Counted from the stretch's first letter, positions 27,463-37,094 are shown. The stretch is DNA of 64,000 bases from Eutrophomonas brisbanensis (GCA_038141705.1 JAYQIQ010000004.1:1364001-1428000); one strand, 5' to 3'. Notes: a model not told the origin generated them from the sequence alone. Numbers and translations: made by a program.

Positions 27463-28488
27463 TCAAAGGGTTATGACGATTTTTCCAAAATGCGAAGCGC
27501 CTCTCAAGTGCTTGTAGGCTGCTGCGACCTCTTCGATTGGGAAGACTTTATCAATGATCGGCTCAATAGAATTTTGTTCGATTGCACTAGACATCCGTTC
27601 CAACATTGCAACACTACCAACATAGATTCCTTGTACAGATAGGCCTTTGCCCATAATGGGTCTTGGGTCGATTCGATCTTCAATCCCAGTGAGTCTCCCG
27701 ATAAGACTTAAACGACCTCCATTTTTGAGAGCAGCCATGGATCTCGGCATGGTTCCTGCCCCGCCAACCTCAATCACATGGTCTACACCTTTTCCTTGGG
27801 TTTTTTTGAGGACAATCTGATCCCAGTTGGGATTTTCCTGATAGTTAATTATTTCATCCGCCCCCATTTGTTCGAGGCGCTTCAATTTGTGAATACTCGA
27901 GGAAGTGGCGATGACTTTTGCTCCTGATTTTTTCGCAAACTGAAGTGCAAATGTGGATACTCCTCCAGTGCCTAGAGTGAGCACCGTTTGCGAGGGGTCT
28001 AAACTTGATTTTTCGAAAAGTGCGTGCCACGCCGTTAGGGCTGCGCAGGGCAGAGTTGCCCCTTCTTCCCAGGTGAGTTTGTCCGATAATCGTGCAAGTC
28101 CGTGCTCTGGAAAAGCTCTAAGAGTGCAAAGTACCCCACCGATGCCTCCACCGAGCGCAGTTTTCATATGCGCTGCGAGAAACGGTCCATCAGTCCAATC
28201 CTGAAAAAAACTCGATATGACCCGATCCCCAACTTTCCATTTTGTTACATTTGAACCTACCTGTATGACTTCACCCGAGCCATCGGATAGCGGAACAATC
28301 GATTCTCCGGCATTGATACCTGGATATCCGCCCTCCGAGATAATTAGATCTCTGTAATTTAGCGAGCATGCCCTCATGCGAACGATTACTTCATCGGCTT
28401 TGGGTTGTGGCGCATCGAATTCGGAGATAGCGATCGCTTTTTCTAAATCAAGGCCTGGCGTGATAACTGCGCGTAAATTTTTCATCAT
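27463..28488 (-). CDS. MDR-superfamily NAD(P)-dependent alcohol dehydrogenase/quinone reductase-like protein
   Basis: A 341-residue protein. The Rossmann motif is GTGGVSTFALQFAKKSGA near residue 175, and an alcohol-binding groove segment SLNYRDLIISEGGYPG lies near 48-63. The catalytic zinc Cys of classical ADH is replaced, as in the zinc-free branch. It is a close homologue in layout to the MDR gene at 61221. It is co-directional with the TfdA-like dioxygenase, 32 bases apart. Confidence 0.85.
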   Translation of the reverse strand: MMKNLRAVITPGLDLEKAIAISEFDAPQPKADEVIVRMRACSLNYRDLIISEGGYPGINAGESIVPLSDGSGEVIQVGSNVTKWKVGDRVISSFFQDWTDGPFLAAHMKTALGGGIGGVLCTLRAFPEHGLARLSDKLTWEEGATLPCAALTAWHALFEKSSLDPSQTVLTLGTGGVSTFALQFAKKSGAKVIATSSSIHKLKRLEQMGADEIINYQENPNWDQIVLKKTQGKGVDHVIEVGGAGTMPRSMAALKNGGRLSLIGRLTGIEDRIDPRPIMGKGLSVQGIYVGSVAMLERMSSAIEQNSIEPIIDKVFPIEEVAAAYKHLRGASHFGKIVITL

Positions 28489-28520
28489 TTTTTTGTTGGT
28501 ACTTGTTTTAAAGATTTTTC

Positions 28521-29393
28521 TTATCGAGCTGGTTCGCCAGCGATGGTGGTTCTACGCAGATCTCTTTTTTCTACCGTGTCTTCATACTTGCGTGCTCGAT
28601 GCATTGTTCTTCTGTTATCCCACATCACTAAGTCATCTTTCTGCCATCGGTGCGTGTAAACAAATTTTTCTTGAGTCGCAAGTTCTGTGAGCTCCTCGAT
28701 GAGTAGTCTGCCGTCTGGTTTGGTCAGTCCGATTACGGATCCAATATGCGAAGAAAGGAACAGTGATTTTCTCTTGGTGTTCGGGTGGGTTCTAACGAGT
28801 GGTTGAGTGACTGGAGTGAAGTCTGCTTTCTCCTGTTCAGTAAATTCATCCATGCCCAAGCGAGCTCTTGAGTACAACAACGAGTGTTCGCATTGTAAGT
28901 CTGAAATCTCAGTTAGAGTTTTGGCGTCAAGGCTATCGTAAGCTGCGTGCATGTCTGCGTACTGAGTATTTCCGCCGGCTACGGGAACAGCGCGAGCAGA
29001 CAGGAGTGAGTATCTGGCAGGCACTGGTCTGAAGGAGCTATCTGAGTGCCAAATTCGATTTCCGAGGTTGAATAAACGTTGTCGACCATCTTTTCCTAGG
29101 ATGTTCTGATCTTTATCTAAATTTGAGATATCAGAGAACATTTGAGAAAGTCGCCGTTCGCTAGCTTTGGTGATGTTGTTTTTGAGGTCCGCAATTTCGA
29201 TGTCACCAAAATATTCGCTAAATCGAACCTGTTGTTCATCGGTTAGTGGCTGATTACGAAAAACTAAAACGCCATATTTATCAATCGCTGTTCTTAGCTC
29301 ATCGATCTCCTCATCGGAGAGTTCTTTAGAAATATTTACTTTTGAGACTTCAGCAGCGAAAGTTGCGCAAAGTTCAGTGATCGTAACGGCCAT
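28521..29393 (-). CDS. TfdA-like alpha-ketoglutarate-dependent dioxygenase (TauD/TfdA family)
   Basis: A 290-residue enzyme. The iron ligands His and Asp are in WHSDSSF near residue 115 and the distal His in MHRARKY near 265; the 2-oxoglutarate Arg is in LRRTTI close to the C terminus. Segments such as DLVMWDNRRTMHR and PARYSLLSA resemble the 2,4-D dioxygenase TfdA of Cupriavidus. The family hydroxylates phenoxyacetates, sulfonates and other small carboxylates, releasing succinate and CO2. The neighbours (MDR, glyoxalase-II-like) suggest it acts with an oxidoreductase on a small xenobiotic or plant compound. TfdA activity itself is not proved. Confidence 0.85.
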   Translation of the reverse strand: MAVTITELCATFAAEVSKVNISKELSDEEIDELRTAIDKYGVLVFRNQPLTDEQQVRFSEYFGDIEIADLKNNITKASERRLSQMFSDISNLDKDQNILGKDGRQRLFNLGNRIWHSDSSFRPVPARYSLLSARAVPVAGGNTQYADMHAAYDSLDAKTLTEISDLQCEHSLLYSRARLGMDEFTEQEKADFTPVTQPLVRTHPNTKRKSLFLSSHIGSVIGLTKPDGRLLIEELTELATQEKFVYTHRWQKDDLVMWDNRRTMHRARKYEDTVEKRDLRRTTIAGEPAR

Positions 29394-29423
29394 GAATGTC
29401 TCCAGTGTTGATGTCTATAAAGG

Positions 29424-30074
29424 CTATCGCCCATTAATTATGCCATCAGATACATAAGGATTGCTGCGCCGCTCGTCACCGAAAGTGGAGGTCGGTCCGT
29501 GTCCTGGAATGAACGTTACATCATTCCCTAGTGGCCACAATTTAGTCGTTATCGAGTTGATTAAAGTAGAGAAGTCTCCCCTCGGAAAATCCGTCCTGCC
29601 GATGGACCCTCTGAAGAGTACATCGCCGACAAAGGCAAGGCGTTCGTTTTCCTCATAGAAAATAACGTGGCCTGGAGTGTGTCCTGGACAATGTTTTACT
29701 TTCATGTGGATATCGCCGAAAGAAACTTCATCATCCTCGTCGAGGTAACGGTCTGGAACGAATTTTTTCAAAATCGGAAATCCAAATTGGCGTCCCTGCT
29801 CAGGTAATTGATCGATCCAAAATTGATCGTCAACGTGTGGTCCCTCGATTGGAATATCGAGAATTTCTTTTAGCTCGGCCGATGCCCCACAGTGATCAAT
29901 ATGTCCGTGGGTTAGTAATATTTTTTCTATCGTGATTTCCATCGAGTCAATCGTATTTCGGAGAACTTCAATATCTCCGCCTGGATCGATTAGGGCTCCA
30001 CGCATTGTTGATTCGCAAAATACCACGGAGCAGTTTTGCTCAAACGGTGTGACGGGAATAATTTTTAATTTCAT
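29424..30074 (-). CDS. MBL-fold hydrolase (glyoxalase II/YcbL-like)
   Basis: A 216-residue metallo-beta-lactamase fold protein. The metal motif is LTHGHIDHCGAS near residue 57, later HCPGHTPGHV, FVGDVLFRGSIGRTDFP and FIPGHGPTSTFG. The length and motifs fit the short YcbL-type hydroxyacylglutathione hydrolases, which hydrolyse thioesters such as S-lactoylglutathione. It lies 30 bases upstream of the dioxygenase gene on the same strand. Confidence 0.85.
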   Translation of the reverse strand: MKLKIIPVTPFEQNCSVVFCESTMRGALIDPGGDIEVLRNTIDSMEITIEKILLTHGHIDHCGASAELKEILDIPIEGPHVDDQFWIDQLPEQGRQFGFPILKKFVPDRYLDEDDEVSFGDIHMKVKHCPGHTPGHVIFYEENERLAFVGDVLFRGSIGRTDFPRGDFSTLINSITTKLWPLGNDVTFIPGHGPTSTFGDERRSNPYVSDGIINGR

Positions 30075-30189
30075 TGATCTCAGAATTTGATTCAGATTGA
30101 GGAAACGATTGTAGCTAATTTATTTTTCGCGGCTACTTTGGGGGTTGTAATCGTTAAAAATTTAGGTGATTAATGCTCTAATAAATAGG

Positions 30190-30211
30190 TATAATGCGAA
30201 TCATTCTCATT
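30190..30211 (+). promoter_or_regulatory. Fur box overlapping the feoAB -10 element
   Basis: AATGCGAATCATTCTCATT (30193-30211) matches the 19-base Fur consensus closely (one clear mismatch in the left arm). It overlaps a TATAAT -10 at 30190-30195, so bound Fur would block RNA polymerase. Iron repression of feoAB is inferred from this site. Confidence 0.8.
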
Positions 30212-30255
30212 TGTGCGTAAGACAGTATTAATTTATATAAACTATTGTTTTTAAT

Positions 30256-30492
30256 ATGATTTTATCTGATCTCAATTTGGGTGAGAGCGGGCAGGTTGTT
30301 GGAGTTACTGACTTCGGCGAAGGTGATTTAGTATCTAGACGTCTTCGTAACCTTGGCTTTGTCGCGGGCGAGGAGGTGGTGTGTGTCGCAAAAGGCCCTT
30401 TCGGACGTGACCCATTATTATTTCAAATCGGTTTCACGCGTTTTGCCCTTCGGAAGGAAGAGGCGGGTCGCGTCGCGATCGTAGCGCGGTAG
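30256..30492 (+). CDS. feoA: Ferrous iron transport protein A
   Basis: A 78-residue SH3-like FeoA with LGESGQVVGV, SRRLRNLGF and GEEVVCVAKGPFGRDPLLFQIG. It is cytoplasmic and needed for FeoB function. It is followed after 10 bases by feoB and preceded by a Fur box. Confidence 0.92.
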   Translation: MILSDLNLGESGQVVGVTDFGEGDLVSRRLRNLGFVAGEEVVCVAKGPFGRDPLLFQIGFTRFALRKEEAGRVAIVAR

Positions 30493-30502
30493 GTCCCACA
30501 TC

Positions 30503-32314
30503 ATGCGTATAGCCCTAGTTGGAAATCCGAACTCAGGCAAGACCGCGCTATTCGACCTATTAACTGGAAGCCGACAAAAGGTAGCCAATTACCCTGGGGT
30601 TACTGTTGAAAAAAAGTCTGGTCAGCTAAAGATATCCCAGAGTGAGACGTGGGAGTTACTCGACCTCCCTGGTGCATACTCGTTCGACACAGAAAGACCA
30701 CATGAGATTGTCGCTCGGGATATTTGTCTCGGGAATATGCCAGAGGAAAAAAAACCTGATTTCATAGTCTGCGTTGCAGACTCAACAAATCTCCGTCTAC
30801 ATCTTCGATTTGCTTTGGAAGTGAAGTCTCTTGGATTGCCGATGGTGATAGCGCTGAACATGAGCGACTCTGCCGAGCGTCGTGGAATCAAAATTGATGT
30901 TCAGCAACTGGAGGCCGAGCTCGGTGTCCCCGTTATTCCAACCGTTGCGGTCAAGCGCGATGGTGCTGACAAATTGCTTGACGCTCTTAAGAGTCAACGT
31001 ATCAATGCTCCTCTTGCTACGAGCTCAGATCTTGATTTACATGTGGAAGCGAATCGTATTTTAGATCGCGCTGTACATATGCCCGATAGAACATCCAGCC
31101 TAGACGATAGGGTCGACAGGATTGTTTTGCATCCGGTTCTGGGGCTGGCAATACTAGCCCTCACGATGTTCTTCATGTTTCAGGCGGTGTTCTCTTGGGC
31201 AACGCCATTCATGGATGCAATTGACTTTGGAATTGGAGCACTGGGTGGATTTTTTGAGGAAACGCTGCCTGATGGCCCACTTCGGAGCCTTCTGGTAGAG
31301 GGAATTATTGCTGGTGTCGGCAGCGTAATTATTTTTCTTCCGCAGATACTTTTGCTATTTCTTTTCATTCTCATTCTGGAAGAATCGGGATATCTACCTC
31401 GCGCTGCATTTCTGCTCGATCGCCTGATGTTGGGTGCCGGTTTGTCGGGTAGATCATTTATTCCCCTGTTGTCGAGCTTTGCTTGCGCAATCCCGGGGAT
31501 CATGGCGACTAGAACGATTCAAGACCCGAGAGATCGGATAGCAACAATTTTAGTAGCCCCCTTGATGACTTGTTCTGCAAGGTTGCCTGTTTACACCCTT
31601 TTGATAGCCGCCTTTATTCCTAATCAAACTGTTTTAGGGATTTTTAATCTAGGTGGTTTGACTTTATTTGGTCTGTACATTGCAGGAATTCTGAGTGCAA
31701 TGATAGTTGCCTATGTAATGAAAAAAGTTCGCCCAAAACTGGATGGACAATCGTTGCTCTTGGAGCTCCCCTCTTATCGTTTTCCTAACGCGCGAGACAT
31801 CGTTATCGGTCTTTGGGAGAGGGCGCGATTGTTTCTCGCGAGAGTCGGAAAGGTAATCTTGGCGATCACCATCGTTTTATGGGCGCTTTCGACTTATCCG
31901 ACCCCACCAGCGGAGTGGACGGGCTCCACGATTGATTACAGTATTGCAGGAAGAATTGGCCACTCGATTGAGTGGTTGTTTGCGCCGATAGGATTTAATT
32001 GGCAAATATGTATCGCACTTATCCCTGGGTTGGCTGCGCGGGAAGTAGCAGTCAGTGCGCTCGGAACGGTTTACGCAATCTCAGCGTCAGTCGAAGATCC
32101 ATCTGGCGCATTACTGCCCATAATATCTACCGAATGGGGTTTGGCAACCGGTCTGTCACTGCTCGTCTGGTACATCTTTGCTCCGCAGTGCCTGGCCACA
32201 CTTGCGGTTATGCAAAAAGAAACTCGATCTTGGAAGGTCGTAGGTATCGCGGTGATTTACTTGTTTGGATTAGCTTATCTGGCTTCCTTTCTCACATTCC
32301 AAGCATTCTCATAA
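30503..32314 (+). CDS. feoB: Ferrous iron transport protein B
   Basis: A 603-residue FeoB. The N-terminal G domain has G1 GNPNSGKTALFDLLTG and the G2-containing GVTVEKKSG, G3 DLPGAYS and G4-like LNMSD; the membrane domain has multiple helices with the Gate motifs (LPRAAFLLDRLM, CARLPVY replaced by the near match SARLPVYTLL). It is somewhat shorter than E. coli FeoB (773), as in many Betaproteobacteria. It imports Fe2+ across the inner membrane, driven or regulated by GTP. Confidence 0.93.
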   Translation: MRIALVGNPNSGKTALFDLLTGSRQKVANYPGVTVEKKSGQLKISQSETWELLDLPGAYSFDTERPHEIVARDICLGNMPEEKKPDFIVCVADSTNLRLHLRFALEVKSLGLPMVIALNMSDSAERRGIKIDVQQLEAELGVPVIPTVAVKRDGADKLLDALKSQRINAPLATSSDLDLHVEANRILDRAVHMPDRTSSLDDRVDRIVLHPVLGLAILALTMFFMFQAVFSWATPFMDAIDFGIGALGGFFEETLPDGPLRSLLVEGIIAGVGSVIIFLPQILLLFLFILILEESGYLPRAAFLLDRLMLGAGLSGRSFIPLLSSFACAIPGIMATRTIQDPRDRIATILVAPLMTCSARLPVYTLLIAAFIPNQTVLGIFNLGGLTLFGLYIAGILSAMIVAYVMKKVRPKLDGQSLLLELPSYRFPNARDIVIGLWERARLFLARVGKVILAITIVLWALSTYPTPPAEWTGSTIDYSIAGRIGHSIEWLFAPIGFNWQICIALIPGLAAREVAVSALGTVYAISASVEDPSGALLPIISTEWGLATGLSLLVWYIFAPQCLATLAVMQKETRSWKVVGIAVIYLFGLAYLASFLTFQAFS

Positions 32315-32319
32315 ATAGT

Positions 32320-32583
32320 ATGAGTCAAAGCGCATATCAATTTTTTGAGCAAGTCGTCGTCTTTGTCGTTGTGTTTGGTAGTTGCTCATTGGTACTTTAT
32401 CGATGGTCCACGATGTTTCGTCTAGCTGTAAATAAGCTTATGAATTTTCTTACACGCTATGCCCCTCAACTATCATTTTTCTTCCCTTCTGTTGATACAC
32501 CTAAAACAGCAGCCCCTAGTGCAGGTTGTGAAAGCTGTGGTACGCCGAATACGTGTAGCGGTTGCCCATCAAATAAAAGCTAA
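32320..32583 (+). CDS. Small Cys-rich membrane protein downstream of feoB
   Basis: An 87-residue protein starting at ATG 32320, 5 bases after feoB. One N-terminal membrane segment (EQVVVFVVVFGSCSLVLY) is followed by a tail ending CESCGTPNTCSGCPSNKS. The layout resembles FeoB-associated Cys-rich proteins, though not the winged-helix FeoC. It may bind iron or a cluster, or act in FeoB assembly. It is part of the same operon by spacing. Confidence 0.7.
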   Translation: MSQSAYQFFEQVVVFVVVFGSCSLVLYRWSTMFRLAVNKLMNFLTRYAPQLSFFFPSVDTPKTAAPSAGCESCGTPNTCSGCPSNKS

Positions 32584-32676
32584 ACGAGTTTCATTACTCG
32601 AGATTTAGTAACTCCCCCGATGTGATACTCTGCTGCTTTATTTTAGCGACATAAGTTTTATATTTAGGGGGTGGGA

Positions 32677-34119
32677 ATGTCTCAAGAAAAATATCTGAAT
32701 TTTATTGGTGGGGAATGGGTAAGCTCCCCAACAGTCTCGAAAAATATTAACCCATCCGATACGAGCGATGTAATCGCTGAATATGTTCAAGCCGATAAAT
32801 CTCAGACCGAGTCCGCGATTGAATCTGCACACGGTGCTAAAGCCGATTGGGCTGGTTACAACGCACAAGCACGATCTGATGCATTGGATCTGATAGGAAA
32901 CCAAATCCTCGCTAATCGAGAAGAGATCGGCACTTTGCTATCGAGAGAGGAGGGGAAAACCTTAGCCGAGGGAATTGGAGAGACCACTCGTGCTGCTCAT
33001 ATTTTCAAATTTTTTGCCGGAGAGGTTCTTCGTCAGAATGGAGACCTTCTTACTTCAGTTCGACCTGGTATAGACGTCGAGATAGTTAGGGATCCTGTTG
33101 GAGTCGTTGGGATTATCGCTCCTTGGAATTTCCCAGCGGCACTCCCAGCGTGGAAGATTGCTCCGGCGCTCGCTTATGGAAATACGGTGGTATTCAAGCC
33201 CGCTGATCTTGTTCCTGGAACTGCACATGCAATCGCCAAAATTATTGCGAACAGCGGTATCCCTAAGGGGGTTTTTAATTTTGTTATGGGAAGGGGAGGC
33301 ATTGTCGGTGACGTGATTCTCAATGACTCAAGAGTCAATGCGATTAGTTTCACAGGATCCGTAGAGACTGGACAGAGAGTCGCTCAACAGGCTGCTGCAA
33401 GATTGGCGAAATTCCAGCTGGAGATGGGAGGAAAAAATCCGTTAGTTGTGTTGGATGATGCAGATCTAAAAACTGCAGTCGAGTGCGCTGTAAACGGAGC
33501 ATATTTTTCGACGGGTCAGCGGGGTACGGCATCCTCCCGCCTGGTGGTTACAAAGGGGATCCACGATAAGTTCGTCGAAGCGCTGACCGATCGGCTAAAA
33601 GGCTTAAAGGTTGGGCATGCACTAGACAAAGCTACCCATATCGGCCCTGTCGTTGATAAGAATCAACTGAATCAGGATCTTTTCTATATTGAAGAGGGTA
33701 AAAAATCTGGCGCGAAACTTGCTTTTGGTGGTGGGTTAGTTAAATGTGAAACGGATGGATTTTTTCTTCAGCCAGCACTCTTCACGGAAACCTCTAGTGA
33801 CATGAAGATCAACCGCGAAGAAATTTTTGGTCCCGTTGCGTCAGTCATTGCTGTTGATAATTATGAAGAGGCGTTAAGCGTTGCCAATGACACCGAATTT
33901 GGTTTGTCGTCTGGTATCTGTACGACTTCGTTGAAGTATGCTTCCCATTTTAAGAAGCGCGCAGAAGCTGGCATGGTGATGGTGAATTTGCCCACTGCTG
34001 GCGTTGATTACCATGTTCCGTTTGGAGGAAGGAAAGGGTCGAGTTATGGCTCAAGAGAGCAAGGGAGATATGCTCAGGAGTTTTACACGACAGTTAAGAC
34101 CAATTACGTCAGCTCATAA
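32677..34119 (+). CDS. Aldehyde dehydrogenase, 2-oxoglutarate-semialdehyde type, with the catalytic Cys replaced by Gly
   Basis: A 480-residue ALDH most like alpha-ketoglutaric semialdehyde dehydrogenases (NINPSDTSDV, PWNFPAALPAWKIAPALAYGN, GGKNPLVVLDDADL). The usual catalytic motif GQRCTASSR reads GQRGTASSR here; codon 283 (33523-33525) is GGT instead of TGT. The general base Glu in LEMGGKN is kept. Without the thiol the dehydrogenase reaction should fail, so this is either a base error, a dead copy or a changed function. ATG 32677 is chosen, with AGGGGGTGGG as ribosome binding site, over GTG 32671. It is followed by an Old Yellow Enzyme gene. Confidence 0.85.
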   Translation: MSQEKYLNFIGGEWVSSPTVSKNINPSDTSDVIAEYVQADKSQTESAIESAHGAKADWAGYNAQARSDALDLIGNQILANREEIGTLLSREEGKTLAEGIGETTRAAHIFKFFAGEVLRQNGDLLTSVRPGIDVEIVRDPVGVVGIIAPWNFPAALPAWKIAPALAYGNTVVFKPADLVPGTAHAIAKIIANSGIPKGVFNFVMGRGGIVGDVILNDSRVNAISFTGSVETGQRVAQQAAARLAKFQLEMGGKNPLVVLDDADLKTAVECAVNGAYFSTGQRGTASSRLVVTKGIHDKFVEALTDRLKGLKVGHALDKATHIGPVVDKNQLNQDLFYIEEGKKSGAKLAFGGGLVKCETDGFFLQPALFTETSSDMKINREEIFGPVASVIAVDNYEEALSVANDTEFGLSSGICTTSLKYASHFKKRAEAGMVMVNLPTAGVDYHVPFGGRKGSSYGSREQGRYAQEFYTTVKTNYVSS

Positions 34120-34168
34120 CTAAGAGAATGAATCGACGGTTATTTTCACAGGGGAGTTTGGATAAAAA

Positions 34169-35253
34169 ATGAATAGTCACTTATTCAGCGAGTACACGCT
34201 TGGGCCAGTTATGCTCGAGAATCGCATCGTAGTTTCTCCAATGTGTCAGTACATGGCGGAGGATGGATCGGCGAATGATTGGCATCTCATGCACTACGGC
34301 AATATGTCGATCGGTGCGGGAGGGCTAATTATGTTTGAGGCGACTCACGTCTCGGCTGTTGGTCGAATTACACACAAGTGTTTAGGTCTGTACAGTGACC
34401 AAAATGAGCAAGCACTCAAGCGTGTTGTTGATTTTTGCAAAACTTACGGGCGCGCTAACTCGGCATCCAGTTAGCGCACTCGGGCCGGAAAGGCTCCGCG
34501 AAAACCCCGATGGAGGGAATGTCCTCGCTTGGGAAGGACGATTCTCCCTGGGAAACCCTCGCTCCGTCTGCGCTTCCGTTTGCAGATGGTTGGCATACTC
34601 CTAAGGCGATGCAAAAGGAAGATCTTGAAAGAGTGAAGCAAGAGTTTTTATCCGCCGCAATTCGTGCAGTACGCCTGGGTTTTGATGTAATTGAATTGCA
34701 TGCGGCGCACGGATATTTATTAAATCAATTCTTATCACCTCTTTCAAATCATAGAACAGATGAATACGGTGGAACCGCAGAAAATCGGATGCGATTCCCA
34801 CTTGAAATATTAGATGCGTTAAAACAAACGATCCCTGCGTCCGTTGCGTTGGGAGCGAGAATCTCTGGTACCGATTGGGTGGAAGGGGGAATTTCTGAGG
34901 ATGATATGGTGGAGTTTACAGCTGCGCTCGAAGCTCGTGGCTGTGATTTTGTTGATGTAACTTCTGGTCAACTCGATCCCCGGCAGCAGATCCCGTTTGC
35001 GCCAGGATTTAACTTACCTTTTTCTAAAAAAGTTAAATCTTCAGCGAAAATTGCAGCAATGGGTGTTGGAATGATTACGAATCCCTTGCAAGCAGAAGAT
35101 GCGATTGCGACTGGCGCTGCAGATCTCATCGCGATTGCCAGAGCGGCGATGGACGATCCCCGATGGGCCTGGCATGCCGCGAGAGATTTAGACGCTCCAA
35201 TCGAATATACCAAAAATTATCAACGTTGCCATCCAAGTGTTTGGCAACGCTGA
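34169..35253 (+). pseudogene. Old Yellow Enzyme (NADH:flavin oxidoreductase, YqjM/XenA-like), frameshifted
   Basis: The first part gives MNSHLFSEYTLGPVMLENRIVVSPMCQYM, the FMN-binding N terminus, and the rest has GIQLAHSGRKGSAKTP, ELHAAHGYLLNQFLSPLSNHRTDEYGG and the C-terminal IARAAMDDPRWAWHAA. The two frames meet near 34460-34464; one added G at the GG run gives NSGIQLAHSGRK, which aligns residue for residue with the family motif. OYEs reduce activated C=C bonds of enals, enones and nitro compounds using FMN and NAD(P)H. It lies just downstream of the ALDH, 49 bases apart, and converges on dctM. Confidence 0.82.
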
Positions 35254-35263
35254 AGAGTTTATT

Positions 35264-36589
35264 TTACTGGTTCATCAAGTGAACTAGCCATAGTGTCACT
35301 GAAGGGAAGAAGAATAAAAATACGACGCGGATGAGATCTGACGCGAGAAAAGGTATTACACCCTTAAAGGTCTCGAGTATCGGGACATCCCGAGATAGGC
35401 TGTTAATGATGTAGATGTTAAGTCCAACTGGGGGATGTACGAGCCCCATTTGCATAACAATTAACATCAAAATCCCGAACCAAATAGCTTTGTCGCTGTA
35501 CTCTAGCCCCCAAAGATCTAGACCCATAACCGCAGGGAATATCACAGGGATAGTCAGAATCACCGCCGATAACTCATCCATGAAGAACCCCAGTACAATG
35601 TACAGCGCGATAATTGAAGCAACTATCGCGAGTGGAGACCACTCGAGGCTCGTGACCCAATCGGATAAATTTGTCGGCATCTGTGATAGCGCCAATGCAG
35701 AATTCAACATATCAGCGCCGAGAAAGATAAGAAAAATCATGCCAGAAGTTTCTGCGGCCCCCAAAAGGCAATTCTTAAATGTTTGCCAGTTGAGTTCTCT
35801 ACGAAATAGTGCGGCAGCAAAAGTTCCAAGTGCTCCAACTGCTGCGCCTTCGGTGGGCGTAAAAATACCTGAGTAAATACCTCCAAAGACAACTACGAAC
35901 ACCGCCAAGATTGGCCAGATTTCAATAAAGGCGCGTAGTCGTTTTTCGATTGTTTGTTTTGGTTGCGCTGGGGCGAGATCAGGTCGTAACTTCGCCGTGA
36001 TCCAGATCACTGCGCAGTAACCGACCGTCGCGAGTAATCCAGGAATAAAGGCTGCTAAGAACAACTTAGCAATATTTTGTTCCGTAAGAATTGCATAGAC
36101 AACGAGTGGGACTGAGGGAGGTATCAGTATGCCTAGAGTTCCGCCGACGGCCAATGTTGCGGTCGACAGGCGTCCGGAGTATCCGTGTCTTCGCATTTCT
36201 GGTAGAGCAACCTGCGATAAGGTTGCCGCAGTGGCGACCGAGGATCCACAAACCGCACCGAATGCAGCACAGGCGTAGATTGAAGCCATCGCCATTCCGC
36301 CTCTGAAGTGACCCACTGCCGCATTCGCGAAATTGAAGAGCGCTCGGGACAGCCCGCCTTGTGTTGCGAATTGCCCCATCAAAATAAATAAAGGTATGAC
36401 GCTGAGGTCATACACAGAGAAACGCGCGAACGCTAAACCTTTGAGGTAATTTAAAAGCGAACTATGTCCGGCGATAGCCCAATAACCAATCGCCCCAGGG
36501 ATAAACATCGAAGCCGAGATCGGGACGCGTAGGGACATTAGCACGAGCATCGCGAGAAATAATAAACCTCCAATTTGGAGACTAGACAT
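35264..36589 (-). CDS. dctM: TRAP transporter large permease subunit
   Basis: A 441-residue DctM-type protein with about 12 membrane segments and the family stretches VCGSSVATAATLSQVALPEMRRHGYS, GTLGILIPPS and LILLIVMQMGLVHPPVGLNIY (approximate). With DctQ and DctP it forms a TRAP carboxylate transporter driven by sodium or proton gradient. It overlaps the upstream dctQ by 8 bases. It sits at the end of the extradiol-cleavage operon, so the substrate is probably an aromatic acid or a related carboxylate. Confidence 0.92.
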   Translation of the reverse strand: MSSLQIGGLLFLAMLVLMSLRVPISASMFIPGAIGYWAIAGHSSLLNYLKGLAFARFSVYDLSVIPLFILMGQFATQGGLSRALFNFANAAVGHFRGGMAMASIYACAAFGAVCGSSVATAATLSQVALPEMRRHGYSGRLSTATLAVGGTLGILIPPSVPLVVYAILTEQNIAKLFLAAFIPGLLATVGYCAVIWITAKLRPDLAPAQPKQTIEKRLRAFIEIWPILAVFVVVFGGIYSGIFTPTEGAAVGALGTFAAALFRRELNWQTFKNCLLGAAETSGMIFLIFLGADMLNSALALSQMPTNLSDWVTSLEWSPLAIVASIIALYIVLGFFMDELSAVILTIPVIFPAVMGLDLWGLEYSDKAIWFGILMLIVMQMGLVHPPVGLNIYIINSLSRDVPILETFKGVIPFLASDLIRVVFLFFFPSVTLWLVHLMNQ

Positions 36590-37094
36590 TCTTAGCGTCC
36601 TTCCATCGTCTTATCGCGGTGTCGAATGCAACTGCTGACGTAAGTGCAAGCCCAGGCACCATCAGCGCATAACTGATCCAAATCGGAAATTCTCGAATCA
36701 TGGTGACCTCACCGGAAGATTTTGCAGACAATGCTCCCGCACCTGATCGCCATGCGATCAGCGCCATGATGATCGCGATAAACATACCGGCGATCGCATC
36801 GAGCTTGAACTGAGATCGGCGAGGTAATCTCGTTGTGACAAAATCTACAAACATGTTCCCACCTTGTAAATGACACCAAGGAAGGAAAGAGCCAATCACC
36901 ACAGCAAGACCCACTTGCAAGAGCTCGAAGTCACCTTGAATTGGCATCATGCCGATCGCTCGCATTGTAATGCTCGCGCAAATCATCACAACAAGCGCTA
37001 CGAGTACGGTACCGCCAAATATTGCAGAAAAGCTAGAAAACCGTTTCAACGTGCTCGAGAGTGTTGTTTCGGATTTCGGTTGACTAGTTTTCAT
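36582..37094 (-). CDS. dctQ: TRAP transporter small permease subunit
   Basis: A 170-residue membrane protein with four hydrophobic segments, matching DctQ in length and layout, with the conserved GSFLPWCHLQGGNMFVDF segment. It overlaps dctM by 8 bases. It is separated from the extradiol dioxygenase gene by 56 bases. Confidence 0.88.
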   Translation of the reverse strand: MKTSQPKSETTLSSTLKRFSSFSAIFGGTVLVALVVMICASITMRAIGMMPIQGDFELLQVGLAVVIGSFLPWCHLQGGNMFVDFVTTRLPRRSQFKLDAIAGMFIAIIMALIAWRSGAGALSAKSSGEVTMIREFPIWISYALMVPGLALTSAVAFDTAIRRWKDAKNV

